A DNA stretch of 17,906 nt. Source: an uncultured Eubacteriales bacterium. GTDB lineage: Bacteria > Bacillota > Clostridia > Christensenellales > UBA1242. The translations under genes and the position numbers were made by a program. Under the pieces are notes generated by a model, which was given only the letters and a program-made list of their open reading frames with translations, was not told the origin of the DNA and ran no database searches. Shown piece by piece: positions 1 to 5,986 of this stretch; the stretch's first letter is position 1; every line of letters starts with the position of its first letter. The stretch lies in assembly GCA_900557645.1 (NCBI GenBank), contig USSZ01000021.1:1-17906 (forward strand), written 5' to 3'.

Positions 1-258
1 GAGGTAAGATTTGCAGCTAACCATATCCCAGTAGAAGTTACTGGAGAACAAACTGATCAGGTTGAAGTATCTCACAGAGATTTAGAACGTGTTGAAACCA
101 ATAATATTAGGGGAGGAGCTCTTTTAGCTATGGTTGAAGGAGTTATTCAGAAATCCAAAAAGATTTTAAAAATCTCTAAAAAACTTAAACTGGATAGCTG
201 GGGTTGGCTTTCCGAATATTCAAAACCAAAAAATGATGACAAAAAATCTAAAAACTAA
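1..258 (+). pseudogene. polC/DP2 (fragment): Fragment of archaeal DNA polymerase D large subunit (DP2)
   Basis: Frame 1 is open from the first base to a TAA at 256-258 (85 codons). The peptide contains HIPVEVTGE, then a stretch ending VEVSHRDLERVETN, then IRGGALLAMVEGV, then KLKLDSWGWL. I recognise this order from the N-terminal half of archaeal PolD large subunits: a CPVEI(D)GE-T-EEVEV segment, RDLERVETN-RVRGG, AEG-I-KAPK, and GWEWL. DP2 is the catalytic subunit of the replicative polymerase D of Euryarchaeota, DPANN and related archaea, and is not a normal bacterial gene. A full DP2 is over 1,000 residues; here only a slice of roughly 75 residues remains before the reading frame enters the next segment. 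It is the only archaeal sequence in the window and overlaps the carboxypeptidase start, so it looks like a chimeric contig end. The family call is from motif memory, without a search. Confidence 0.72.
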
Positions 259-1411
259 CGCGTTACTACTTTTGACGTTGGTGATTGGCGCGCTTATGGC
301 GCTTTTGGCCTTGGCGCAATTTAGCGTAACTAATATTGCCCGCGCAACGCAAGAGGCTGAAAAAGAGTTGACGTCTGCTAAGGCTATGTGTGTTATTGAG
401 CGTGACAGCGGTCGCGTGCTTTACAGCAAAAACGAGCATGAACGTCTGCCGATGGCTAGCCTTACTAAGATTATAACGGCGATTGTTGCTATTGAGAATA
501 ATGCTGACCTTGACCGCGTGATTGAAATCCCCAAAGAGGCCACGGGCATTGAGGGCAGCACGATTTATTTAAAGGCGGGCGAACACCTGTCAATTCGCGA
601 CCTGCTTTTTGGGCTTATGCTTAGAAGCGGCAACGACGCGGCGGTGGCTTTGGCAATTGCAACAAGTGGCAGTGTTGACGCGTTTATGACCCTTGCCAAC
701 GAATTTGTTGCGCGCTTGGGGCTAACCAACACACACCTTATTACGCCGAACGGACTTCACGACGACAACCACTTTACAAGTGCGCTTGACCTTGCGCGAG
801 TGACTGCGTATGCGCTTAATAACCCAACGTTTGCTGAAATCGTTAAAACGCAAAAAACGGTTATTCCTAACGAGTTTAAGGCCAACGAAAATCGGCTTTT
901 AAAAAACAAAAACAAGCTTTTAGCGCAACTGGCAGACGCAGACGGCGTTAAAACGGGTTACACCAAAAAGGCGGGGCGCTGTTTTGTTGGCTCGGCCACG
1001 CGAAACGGGATGCAGTTGGTGTGCGTGTTGCTTGATTGTAAGCCGATGTTTGAAGACTGCGCCAAATTGTTAGAGCGCGGTTTTAATGAGTTTGAGTTAG
1101 TGGACTTGCTTAGTGCGTATGACGCGTGTGGCAAGATTAAGGTAACGAAAGCGGACGAAAATGAGGTGGGTGTTTTCACGCGCAGCGAGTTTGTTTATCC
1201 GCTAACGGCGCAAGAAAAAAGTAATGTGCATATAACGCGAAACCTGCCTGAAAGCGTTGCGGCGCCCATCAAAAAGAATCAAGAAGTTGGGCAACTTGAA
1301 ATAAATTTAGGAAATGACTTGATTTTTTGTGAAAAAATCTATACTATTAATAGTGTAGAAAGCAACGACTTAAAATCTAAGATTGAGAAAATTTTGCAGG
1401 GCTTTCTTTAA
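233..1411 (+). CDS. D-alanyl-D-alanine carboxypeptidase (PBP5/DacF-like, serine type)
   Basis: This enzyme removes the terminal D-Ala from peptidoglycan pentapeptides outside the membrane. The 392-residue product has a hydrophobic signal segment at about residues 10-30. It carries the three penicillin-binding active-site motifs: SxxK as S76-L-T-K79, SxN as S132-G-N134, and KTG at 240-242, with the usual spacing. The C-terminal 110 residues match the beta-rich PBP5 C-terminal domain. Two adjacent ATGs (233 and 236) are possible; neither has a ribosome binding site, because the bases just upstream belong to the DP2 fragment. GC content is clearly higher than in the core of the window, and codons such as GCG, CGC and AAC are frequent. 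The stop is 9 bp before the next ATG, with an AGGGGAG between them, so it is cotranscribed with the pseudouridine synthase. I infer that this segment comes from another genome than the core. Confidence 0.93.
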   Translation: MMTKNLKTNALLLLTLVIGALMALLALAQFSVTNIARATQEAEKELTSAKAMCVIERDSGRVLYSKNEHERLPMASLTKIITAIVAIENNADLDRVIEIPKEATGIEGSTIYLKAGEHLSIRDLLFGLMLRSGNDAAVALAIATSGSVDAFMTLANEFVARLGLTNTHLITPNGLHDDNHFTSALDLARVTAYALNNPTFAEIVKTQKTVIPNEFKANENRLLKNKNKLLAQLADADGVKTGYTKKAGRCFVGSATRNGMQLVCVLLDCKPMFEDCAKLLERGFNEFELVDLLSAYDACGKIKVTKADENEVGVFTRSEFVYPLTAQEKSNVHITRNLPESVAAPIKKNQEVGQLEINLGNDLIFCEKIYTINSVESNDLKSKIEKILQGFL

Positions 1412-1420
1412 AGGGGAGTT

Positions 1421-2125
1421 ATGAGAATAAATAGGTATCTTGCAAGCGCCAACCTTGGTTCACGCCGAAAGGTTGAAGAGTTTGTGCGCAATGGCGAGGT
1501 TAAAGTTAATGGCAAGGTTGTTTGTGACCTTGCTTTTGACGTTAAAGAAAAAGATGTGGTTGAGTTTCGTGGCGAGCGCGTGAGCGCAGCGGGCGAGTTT
1601 ATGTACGTTATGCTTCACAAGCCAAAAGGCGTTATAACCAGCACCAGTGATGACCGCGGCCGCAAAACGGTTATTGACCTTATGCCCGAAGAATACAAAT
1701 CGCTTAAACCTATTGGCCGCCTTGACTATGACAGTGAAGGGCTTTTGCTTTTAACTAACGATGGTGACCTTGCGTTTAACCTTACGCACCCGTCGCACGA
1801 GGTTGGTAAGACGTATGTTGCCAAAATCGAGGGTGAGATAAAAGAAAGTCAACTTGCGGTTTTAAGGGCGGGCGTTGTTGTTGAGGGCGTAAGGCTTGCT
1901 AAGTGTAAGGTGCGCCAACTTGAATGCGTTAACCGTATCACCAAACTTGAAATCACCATTTTTGAGGGCAAAAACCGCCAGATTAGAAAGATGTTTGAGG
2001 CGGTAGGCTTTAAGGTCATCTTTTTAAAGCGCACGCATATTGGCGAGCTTGCCTTAGGTGGGCTTGGGCGCGGAAAGTGCAGGCCGCTTAGCGTGCAAGA
2101 AATCAACTATTTAAAGGCGCTGTAA
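1421..2125 (+). CDS. rluB: RluB/RsuA-family rRNA pseudouridine synthase
   Basis: A 234-residue protein that isomerises uridine to pseudouridine in rRNA. The N-terminal 50 residues form an S4 RNA-binding domain (RINRYLASAN, SRRKVEEFV, NGEVKVNGK). The catalytic domain has the RsuA/RluB signature GRLDYDSEGLLLLTNDGDL, with D102 the expected catalytic aspartate, followed by HPSHEVGKTYVA and the late GKNRQIRKMFEAVG motif. Length and domain order are typical of RluB of Bacillota (23S rRNA, near position 2605); RsuA-like 16S specificity cannot be excluded. The gene overlaps the following flavoprotein by one base (TAATG), which suggests translational coupling. A carboxypeptidase, rluB, flavoprotein order is common in clostridia. 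Base composition matches the carboxypeptidase, not the AT-rich core. Confidence 0.93.
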   Translation: MRINRYLASANLGSRRKVEEFVRNGEVKVNGKVVCDLAFDVKEKDVVEFRGERVSAAGEFMYVMLHKPKGVITSTSDDRGRKTVIDLMPEEYKSLKPIGRLDYDSEGLLLLTNDGDLAFNLTHPSHEVGKTYVAKIEGEIKESQLAVLRAGVVVEGVRLAKCKVRQLECVNRITKLEITIFEGKNRQIRKMFEAVGFKVIFLKRTHIGELALGGLGRGKCRPLSVQEINYLKAL

Positions 2126-2247
2126 TGAAAATCGCGATTATTGGTGGCGGCGCAAGCGGTATGATGGCAGGAATTTTGCTGGGGCAGATAGGTCACAGCG
2201 TTTTTCTGTTTGAAAAAAATCAAGTTCTTGATTCTTGTCCATATTAA
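2125..2247 (+). pseudogene. Truncated NAD(P)/FAD-dependent oxidoreductase (HI0933/BaiN-like), N-terminus only
   Basis: The ATG at 2125 overlaps the rluB stop. The first 32 residues begin MKIAIIGGGASGMMAG and continue to HSVFLFEKN. This is a classic GxGxxG(A) dinucleotide-binding beta-alpha-beta fold with the acidic residue (E30) that binds the adenosine ribose, as at the start of HI0933/BaiN-like flavoproteins. Those are about 400 residues long. After N32 (base 2220) the frame carries only eight unrelated codons before TAA at 2245-2247, because the DNA there belongs to a different gene read on the opposite strand. The truncation coincides with the drop in GC content, so it marks a join rather than ordinary decay. 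Confidence 0.8.
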
Positions 2248-2408
2248 AAGTTTTAGGGACGAAAAAATATTGATTATCATAATCAATTTCTTCATTAAAT
2301 AGGTTATTTCGTTTAGCATAATAATATCCATAAGTGAAATCAGTATCTAAAGTATTACAAATACAATCATCTATATCGATTGCAATTTTAATTTTTTTTA
2401 TTTTTCAT
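2215..2408 (-). pseudogene. N-terminal fragment of a HAD-superfamily 5' nucleotidase (NT5C-like)
   Basis: On the minus strand, from about 2395 down to the 2215 join, the frame reads KIKIAIDIDDCICNT, then DTDFTYGYYYAKRN, then EEIDYDNQYFF. The IDIDDCICNT segment fits HAD motif I of deoxyribonucleotidase-like phosphatases (DxD: nucleophile and general acid Asp). The ATG at 2408-2406 is out of frame by one base with this sequence. Removing one A from the run of eight A bases between them would give a start MKNKKIKIAIDIDD, so the start region is frameshifted or has a homopolymer error. The 3' part of the gene is missing: after about FFQTEK the sequence becomes the reverse complement of the flavoprotein. 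About 60 of an expected 180 or so residues remain. The family call rests on motif I and the following residues only. Confidence 0.6.
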
Positions 2409-2522
2409 TGTTAAACCTAAAATTATTATACATATATAATAAAATTTTCAAAATAATTTAGTGCTATATTTGCTAAAATATTATTAAATTTTTGATAGTA
2501 AAAGTTGAACAAAATAGAACAG

Positions 2523-2551
2523 TTGCATTTTAATTTAAAATATGCTATAAT
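2523..2551 (+). promoter_or_regulatory. Sigma-A promoter of the OLE-like RNA
   Basis: A -35 element TTGCAT (2523-2528) is followed by a 17-bp spacer and a perfect -10 TATAAT (2546-2551), with an extended -10 TG at 2543-2544. The predicted start at about 2558-2561 coincides with the 5' strand of the RNA closing helix. Confidence 0.82.
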
Positions 2552-2557
2552 ATAATA

Positions 2558-3137
2558 TACGAAGGTGCAGTATTCTAGTCGTTATTTATATACTAGGAAG
2601 ATGAAGCAAATGGCATCGATGGCATATCTGTGAAGTTTCTGGTGTTTGCTTTGGTTGCCCAAACTGGGGCAGATGCTGGAAGTTAAGATTATTGGGCGCA
2701 CTATAACGGCATATAGTATCCGACCCAATTTTCGTGGAGACTCAGCAGGGTGAATTCTCACTCTCTGAGAAGAACCTGCAATGCGGTAAAAGTCGTGTGC
2801 AGCGTAGCCTACTTTGAGTGGATATAAGGGAATTAGGTATCAACGTATAAAATTTATTGGCCAATAGATTTTATGCCTGCTTATGAAACTATATCTGCAA
2901 AACAGGAGAATAGTATATAAAAGCGTTAAGGAAAACTTCTAGACTGTTACTTAGTAGGCATTGTAAGGATTATAGTGTGTTCTGAGTGGCGATTCGGTGA
3001 TAGGTCTTGTTTAAAAGGAAACTGCTTAAACGGTGACGTTGAGTGCGAGAATGGGAAATCCAACCGAACCTATGACACAAGGTTTACTTACAATGTTACC
3101 TTCTTTATAGAGCCTATCAAGAGGCTCTATATTTTTT
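2558..3137 (+). ncRNA. ole: Large structured non-coding RNA, OLE-type (ornate, large, extremophilic)
   Basis: About 580 nt without a coding frame, clearly richer in G and C than its flanks. The 5' end GAAGGT (2561-2566) is complementary to ACCTTC (3098-3103), just before the terminator, closing the whole molecule. Internal helices visible by eye: CTAGT/ACTAG (2575-2595); ATTGGG/CCCAAT enclosing ACTATA/TATAGT (2691-2729); CTCAG/CTGAG enclosing AGGGTGA/TCACTCT (2741-2769); CTGCA/TGCAG (2776-2802); and a 12-bp hairpin with a GGCC loop at about 2847-2874. A sigma-A promoter and an intrinsic terminator bound it. The OLE call rests on size, structure and the OapA-like gene directly downstream, the established arrangement for OLE RNA (Rfam RF01071). 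OLE forms a membrane ribonucleoprotein with OapA, implicated in stress and Mg2+ responses. Alternatives are ROOL or another large RNA; a covariance-model search would decide. Confidence 0.78.
3106..3137 (+). terminator. Intrinsic terminator of the OLE-like RNA
   Basis: The stem TATAGAGCCT (3106-3115) pairs with AGGCTCTATA (3122-3131) around a 6-nt loop and is followed by six T (3132-3137). It ends the RNA 171 bp before the downstream gene, so OapA needs read-through or its own promoter. Confidence 0.9.
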
Positions 3138-3178
3138 AAAATTTAAAGAAAACAGAAATGTTTTTTTAGTTAAATATT

Positions 3179-3262
3179 TTTTCTACAGTTTGTTGAAGAT
3201 TTAATTAATAAATACATTATTATTATTTGTAGAAAATAAAATATTAATCTTAAATGATTAAT
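3179..3262 (+). repeat. Two inverted repeats between the OLE-like RNA and oapA
   Basis: TTTTCTACA (3179-3187) is a perfect inverted repeat of TGTAGAAAA (3229-3237), separated by 41 AT-rich bases. ATTAATC (3243-3249) pairs with GATTAAT (3256-3262) around a 6-nt loop. They fill the 171-bp gap before the ribosome binding site AGGAGA (3291-3296). They could be operator sites or leader hairpins of oapA; in such AT-rich DNA chance is also possible. Confidence 0.35.
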
Positions 3263-3308
3263 AAAGAAGCATAAAAATTTTTTAATAATAAGGAGAAAAA
3301 ATAAAAAA

Positions 3309-4127
3309 ATGGAAGGAAACCCGAAAAAGAAAACTCAAAAAAAACAATCGAAATTTGCTATATGGTTTAGATGGCCTCTTATTGTTTTAGTAACATCATT
3401 TTGTCTTTCAATGGCTTTTGGTGTGTTAAGTGAAATTGCCTTAACCAATGCAAGCATTATTATTTCTGTTATAGTTATATTGGTTTTCCTTGTGATTGCG
3501 ATTGTTACAGATATGATTGGAGTTGCCATTGCAGCATGTGATGAAAAGCCTTTTAGAGCAATGGATGCTAGAAAAATAAGGGGAGCAAAAGAAGCAATTA
3601 TGCTTGTTAAAAATGCAGATCGAGTTTCAAGTATTATTGCAGATATATTAGGAGATGTATGTAGCATTTTAAGTGGTGCTGCTGGTGCGTCAGTTACTGC
3701 TGCATTAATAAATGATAGCATGACCCCAATGCTGACAGTTGTTATTGCATCATTGGTTTCTGCTGTTATCGCTGCTTTAATAATTTCTGGTAAAGCGTTA
3801 ATGAAAAGATATTCAATGATTCATTGTGAAAAAATAATTCTTATTTTAGGAAAACTTGTAAGTTTATTTCATTTTACAAGGAAAAAAGACAAGAAAATAA
3901 GCAAAAATAAAATTACTAAAAGTGCAAATTTAGAGAAAACTCAATCACAAAAATCATTAAATGAATCAAATGAGGCACAAAATCAAGAGGCACAAAATCA
4001 AAATGAAATCATTGAAAAATCGGATAATAAAGACAATAATAACAATCAAGGCGATAATTTAGAAATCACTGGTAAAGAAACAAATATAATTGAAAATCAA
4101 ATAGGTGATGATAAACAAGTAAAATAA
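3309..4127 (+). CDS. oapA: OapA-like OLE-associated membrane protein (DUF21/CNNM-related)
   Basis: 272 residues. After a basic N-terminus come hydrophobic segments at about residues 19-40 and 45-72. Next is a conserved-looking cytosolic stretch with ACDEKPFRAMDARKIRGAKE, LVKNADRVSSI and GDVCSILSGAAGAS, then further membrane segments at about 115-160. The pattern of a small residue, KPF, K-GAK, L-NADR-SS is like DUF21 of CNNM/CorC Mg2+ transporters, to which OapA is distantly related. OapA binds OLE RNA at the membrane, and its gene normally lies just downstream of the RNA, as here. Unusual is a hydrophilic low-complexity tail of about 75 residues after the last membrane segment, rich in K, N, Q and E with EAQNQ repeats. 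OapA proteins as I know them are about 180-200 residues and lack this. The ATG has AGGAGA 12 bp upstream. The identification relies on motif pattern and context. Confidence 0.78.
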   Translation: MEGNPKKKTQKKQSKFAIWFRWPLIVLVTSFCLSMAFGVLSEIALTNASIIISVIVILVFLVIAIVTDMIGVAIAACDEKPFRAMDARKIRGAKEAIMLVKNADRVSSIIADILGDVCSILSGAAGASVTAALINDSMTPMLTVVIASLVSAVIAALIISGKALMKRYSMIHCEKIILILGKLVSLFHFTRKKDKKISKNKITKSANLEKTQSQKSLNESNEAQNQEAQNQNEIIEKSDNKDNNNNQGDNLEITGKETNIIENQIGDDKQVK

Positions 4128-4130
4128 AAA

Positions 4131-4156
4131 GGATATGAATTTATATCCTTTTTTTT
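4131..4156. terminator. Bidirectional terminator between oapA and the HTH gene
   Basis: GGATAT (4131-4136) pairs with ATATCC (4143-4148) around a 6-nt loop, with A-rich sequence on the left and eight T on the right (4149-4156). It overlaps the stop codon of the convergent minus-strand gene and serves both. Confidence 0.82.
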
Positions 4157-4685
4157 ACTCAATACAAAGTGCTTTTTGGTCATGACTTACAAGAAGGTCA
4201 TTTACCGTAAATATATCATAAATGTTGTTTTCAAGACAAAACATTATTATGATATCTGCAAGGTGATTTTTTGAAAAATTATATCCTGCTTTTGAAAGCA
4301 TTTTTTTTGCAGTTTCAAAATTTACTCTAAGTGCAATAATTAAGGCAAAAACCGTATATTTAGATGGCTGATAATCTTTGTTAGAACGTAATTTTGAAAA
4401 AAGTCTTCTATCCATATTTACACGATTATAAATTTCAGAATCTTTCAATCCAGTTTCATCAATAAGTTCAAGAATATATTGCGAAAATGTTTGTTTATCT
4501 TTTATTAAATCAATAAAATCATCAACTTTATTTTGCTTAAAATCGGTTTTTTGAAGAGTAGTAACCATTTTTACTTTTTTAGATAAAGGTTTATTAGAAC
4601 TTTCACTTAAGTAATCAACAAAATTATTTTCATCTTCATAATGATGTTTTATATATTTTTCTAATAATTTTTTTATATTTTTCAT
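4155..4685 (-). CDS. HTH-like protein of unknown function, partner of a VWA protein
   Basis: 176 residues, no signal peptide, charged N-terminus. Residues about 78-150 read SQYILELIDETGLKDSEIY, then NVNMDRRLFSKLRSN, then YTVFALIIALRVNFETAKKML. This fits a small helical domain resembling lambda-repressor-type HTH proteins; the S-K(R)-IRSN step corresponds to the recognition helix. I know this domain as an uncharacterised family in Bacillota, often beside or fused to VWA, macro-domain or kinase modules. Here it is divergent from a VWA gene, with 91-100 bp between the starts, which suggests a functional pair or shared control. The ribosome binding site AGGAG (4697-4693) lies 7 bp before the ATG, and a hairpin GACCT/AGGTC (4704-4716) sits just upstream in the leader. 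Specific function unknown. Confidence 0.75.
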   Translation of the reverse strand: MKNIKKLLEKYIKHHYEDENNFVDYLSESSNKPLSKKVKMVTTLQKTDFKQNKVDDFIDLIKDKQTFSQYILELIDETGLKDSEIYNRVNMDRRLFSKLRSNKDYQPSKYTVFALIIALRVNFETAKKMLSKAGYNFSKNHLADIIIMFCLENNIYDIFTVNDLLVSHDQKALCIE

Positions 4686-4703
4686 AAATGTCGCTCCTAA
4701 AAC

Positions 4704-4716
4704 GACCTTTTAGGTC
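4704..4716. promoter_or_regulatory. Palindrome GACCT-TTT-AGGTC in the divergent intergenic region
   Basis: This 5-bp inverted repeat with a 3-nt centre lies 19 bp upstream of the HTH start and about 70 bp upstream of the VWA start. On the minus strand it would form a small hairpin just before the AGGAG ribosome binding site. It could be an autoregulatory operator or a leader hairpin. A minus-strand -10-like TATACT is at 4760-4755, without a good -35. Confidence 0.35.
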
Positions 4717-4785
4717 TTGTTTTTAATTAAAATAAACTTGTAAATTCAATCAAAGTATATCATAAAAAAGGAGGAAATGAAAATT

Positions 4786-5367
4786 ATGGAGAAGAATTTA
4801 TCACATTTAATTTTTATATTGGACAGAAGTGGTTCAATGGGAGGTGTAGAGGACGAAACAATTAAAGGGTATAATTCCGTTATTGAACAACAAGCAAAAA
4901 TGGACGGAGAATTAAGGGTTACTACTGTGCTTTTCGACAATTTTATTGAAGAAATTTTTTGTGAAGAAAAACCAGAGAACGCAAAACTTGATCATAATAA
5001 ATATTATGTAAGAGGCTCAACGGCAATGCTTGATGCTATAGGAATGACACTTTCAAAAGCAATCGAAAAAAATAATAAATTAAATCAAGAAGAAAAGCCA
5101 CAAAATGTTATAGTTGCAATAACTACTGATGGTTATGAAAATGCAAGTAGAGAATATTCGTTTAAACAAGTAAATGATATGATTAAAAGATGTAAAAAAC
5201 AGGGTTGGAACTTTATTTTCTTATCGGCAGATATAGATGAACAAAAAGTGGGTAAATCAATTGGGTTAACAGGAGATGATATAATGCCTCGTTTTAGAAA
5301 AACGACAAATGGGATGGCAAAAATGAGTGAATGTTTATGTAGTAGGATATCAGATTTAAGAGGATAA
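4786..5367 (+). CDS. VWA-domain protein with intact MIDAS site
   Basis: A 193-residue von Willebrand factor A domain, soluble and lacking a signal peptide. The metal-ion-dependent adhesion site is complete: D13-R-S15-G-S17 near the start (DRSGSM), T79 in RGSTAMLDA, and D115 in AITTDGYENA. VWA domains bind a divalent metal and mediate protein-protein contacts; intracellular bacterial forms often work with kinases, AAA+ ATPases or stress (Ter) proteins. The ATG at 4777 lies only 2 bp after AGGAGG (4769-4774), too close, so the ATG at 4786 (MEKNLSHLIF) is preferred. The divergent HTH-like gene is the likely partner. A bidirectional terminator follows. The substrate or ligand cannot be told from the sequence. 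Confidence 0.9.
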   Translation: MEKNLSHLIFILDRSGSMGGVEDETIKGYNSVIEQQAKMDGELRVTTVLFDNFIEEIFCEEKPENAKLDHNKYYVRGSTAMLDAIGMTLSKAIEKNNKLNQEEKPQNVIVAITTDGYENASREYSFKQVNDMIKRCKKQGWNFIFLSADIDEQKVGKSIGLTGDDIMPRFRKTTNGMAKMSECLCSRISDLRG

Positions 5368-5410
5368 TTATAAAAATATGGTTTATTAAAGTAATGATTT
5401 TTATTATTAT

Positions 5411-5447
5411 AAAAAAGATAGCATCAGTTTTTGTGCTATCTTTTTTT
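5411..5447. terminator. Bidirectional terminator after the VWA gene
   Basis: GATAGCA (5417-5423) pairs with TGCTATC (5434-5440), flanked by six A on the left and seven T on the right. It lies between the convergent VWA gene and the acidic-repeat gene and can stop transcription from both. Confidence 0.88.
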
Positions 5448-5469
5448 GATTTATTGAGTTTGTTTTTGG

Positions 5470-5841
5470 TTATTCTCTTTCAAAATCATCATCTTCATTT
5501 TGATAATTATGATATTTATGTTCTTTATAAAAATTGATTGAATATTCTTCATCTTCAGAACTATACCCATTCTCCATATTTATAGGATCGCCAGCATCAT
5601 TACATAGAAAACCATCTTTAAATCTTATTCCATCAATATATTCGTAACCATCATCTTCTTCGGTTTGTTCTTCCAATTCGTCAATTATTTCTTCTTCATC
5701 TTCATCTGTAATATCTTCTGTTGTATCATCGTGATAATTCCTTTTTTCTAGTTCTTCAACATCTTCTGAAGAATATCCATTGTTCATTGTGATAGGTTGA
5801 CCTGCGTCATTACATAAAATACCATTTATTCTTTTTGCCAT
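5470..5841 (-). CDS. Acidic protein with duplicated CNDAG-P-I-M-NGYSSED motif, unknown family
   Basis: 123 residues, very acidic, no signal peptide or membrane segment. It consists of two near-identical units: residues about 6-30 (NGILCNDAGQPI then TMNNGYSSED) and about 75-99 (DGFLCNDAGDPI then NMENGYSSED). They are separated by a linker of about 40 residues made mostly of D and E (DITDEDEEEIIDELEEQ). Each unit has one conserved cysteine and an NGYSSED end. I do not recognise the family. It has its own consensus promoter and a GAGGTG ribosome binding site, which supports a real gene. The acidic linker suggests a DNA mimic, a cation-binding protein or an adaptor presenting two short motifs; none of these can be shown from the sequence. 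Confidence 0.72.
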   Translation of the reverse strand: MAKRINGILCNDAGQPITMNNGYSSEDVEELEKRNYHDDTTEDITDEDEEEIIDELEEQTEEDDGYEYIDGIRFKDGFLCNDAGDPINMENGYSSEDEEYSINFYKEHKYHNYQNEDDDFERE

Positions 5842-5858
5842 TTATTCACCTCAGAAAA

Positions 5859-5887
5859 AGTATATCATAGTGTAGTTAAAAAGTCAA
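5859..5887 (-). promoter_or_regulatory. Sigma-A promoter of the acidic-repeat gene
   Basis: On the minus strand, TTGACT (5887-5882), a 17-bp spacer and TATACT (5864-5859) give a near-consensus promoter. The start would be about 10 bp before the GAGGTG ribosome binding site, making a very short leader. Confidence 0.78.
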
Positions 5888-5916
5888 TGTTTGGCTCTTT
5901 TTAAAAAACAATTTAA

Positions 5917-5969
5917 TTTTGTAAAATTTTGTAAAATATTTTACAAAATAAAGGGCTTTGTGTTATAGT
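5917..5969 (+). promoter_or_regulatory. Promoter with overlapping TTTTGTAAAA operator repeats before the Spo0A-like gene
   Basis: -35 TTTACA (5940-5945), an 18-bp spacer and -10 TATAGT (5964-5969) precede the ATG at 5987. Overlapping the -35, TTTTGTAAAAT (5927-5937) and ATTTTACAAAA (5938-5948) form a perfect 22-bp palindrome. A third copy, TTTTGTAAAA (5917-5926), sits directly upstream in direct orientation, one helical turn (10 bp) away. Placement over the -35 fits a repressor operator; autoregulation by the Spo0A-like product is possible but unproven. Confidence 0.62.
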
Positions 5970-5986
5970 AAAGTGCAGGAGTTTTT

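Noticed and set aside
2107..2331. 74-codon minus-strand frame across the 2,215 join
   Set aside because: It crosses the composition break and is out of frame with the recognisable HAD motif.
2558..3137. tmRNA, RNase P RNA or 6S RNA as the identity of the large RNA
   Set aside because: No tRNA-like ends or tag reading frame, no RNase P core motifs, and it is far longer than 6S RNA.
3335..3721. 128-codon minus-strand frame opposite oapA
   Set aside because: Antisense shadow of a membrane protein gene; the plus-strand frame has the ribosome binding site and the conserved motifs.
3951..4010. CRISPR-like or tandem DNA repeat in the oapA tail
   Set aside because: The GAGGCACAAAATCAA repeat occurs only about twice, within an in-frame low-complexity protein tail.
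5917..5948. Spo0A boxes (TGTCGAA) in front of the Spo0A-like gene
   Set aside because: The repeats read TTTTGTAAAA and lack the TCGA core, so they are reported only as an unassigned operator.
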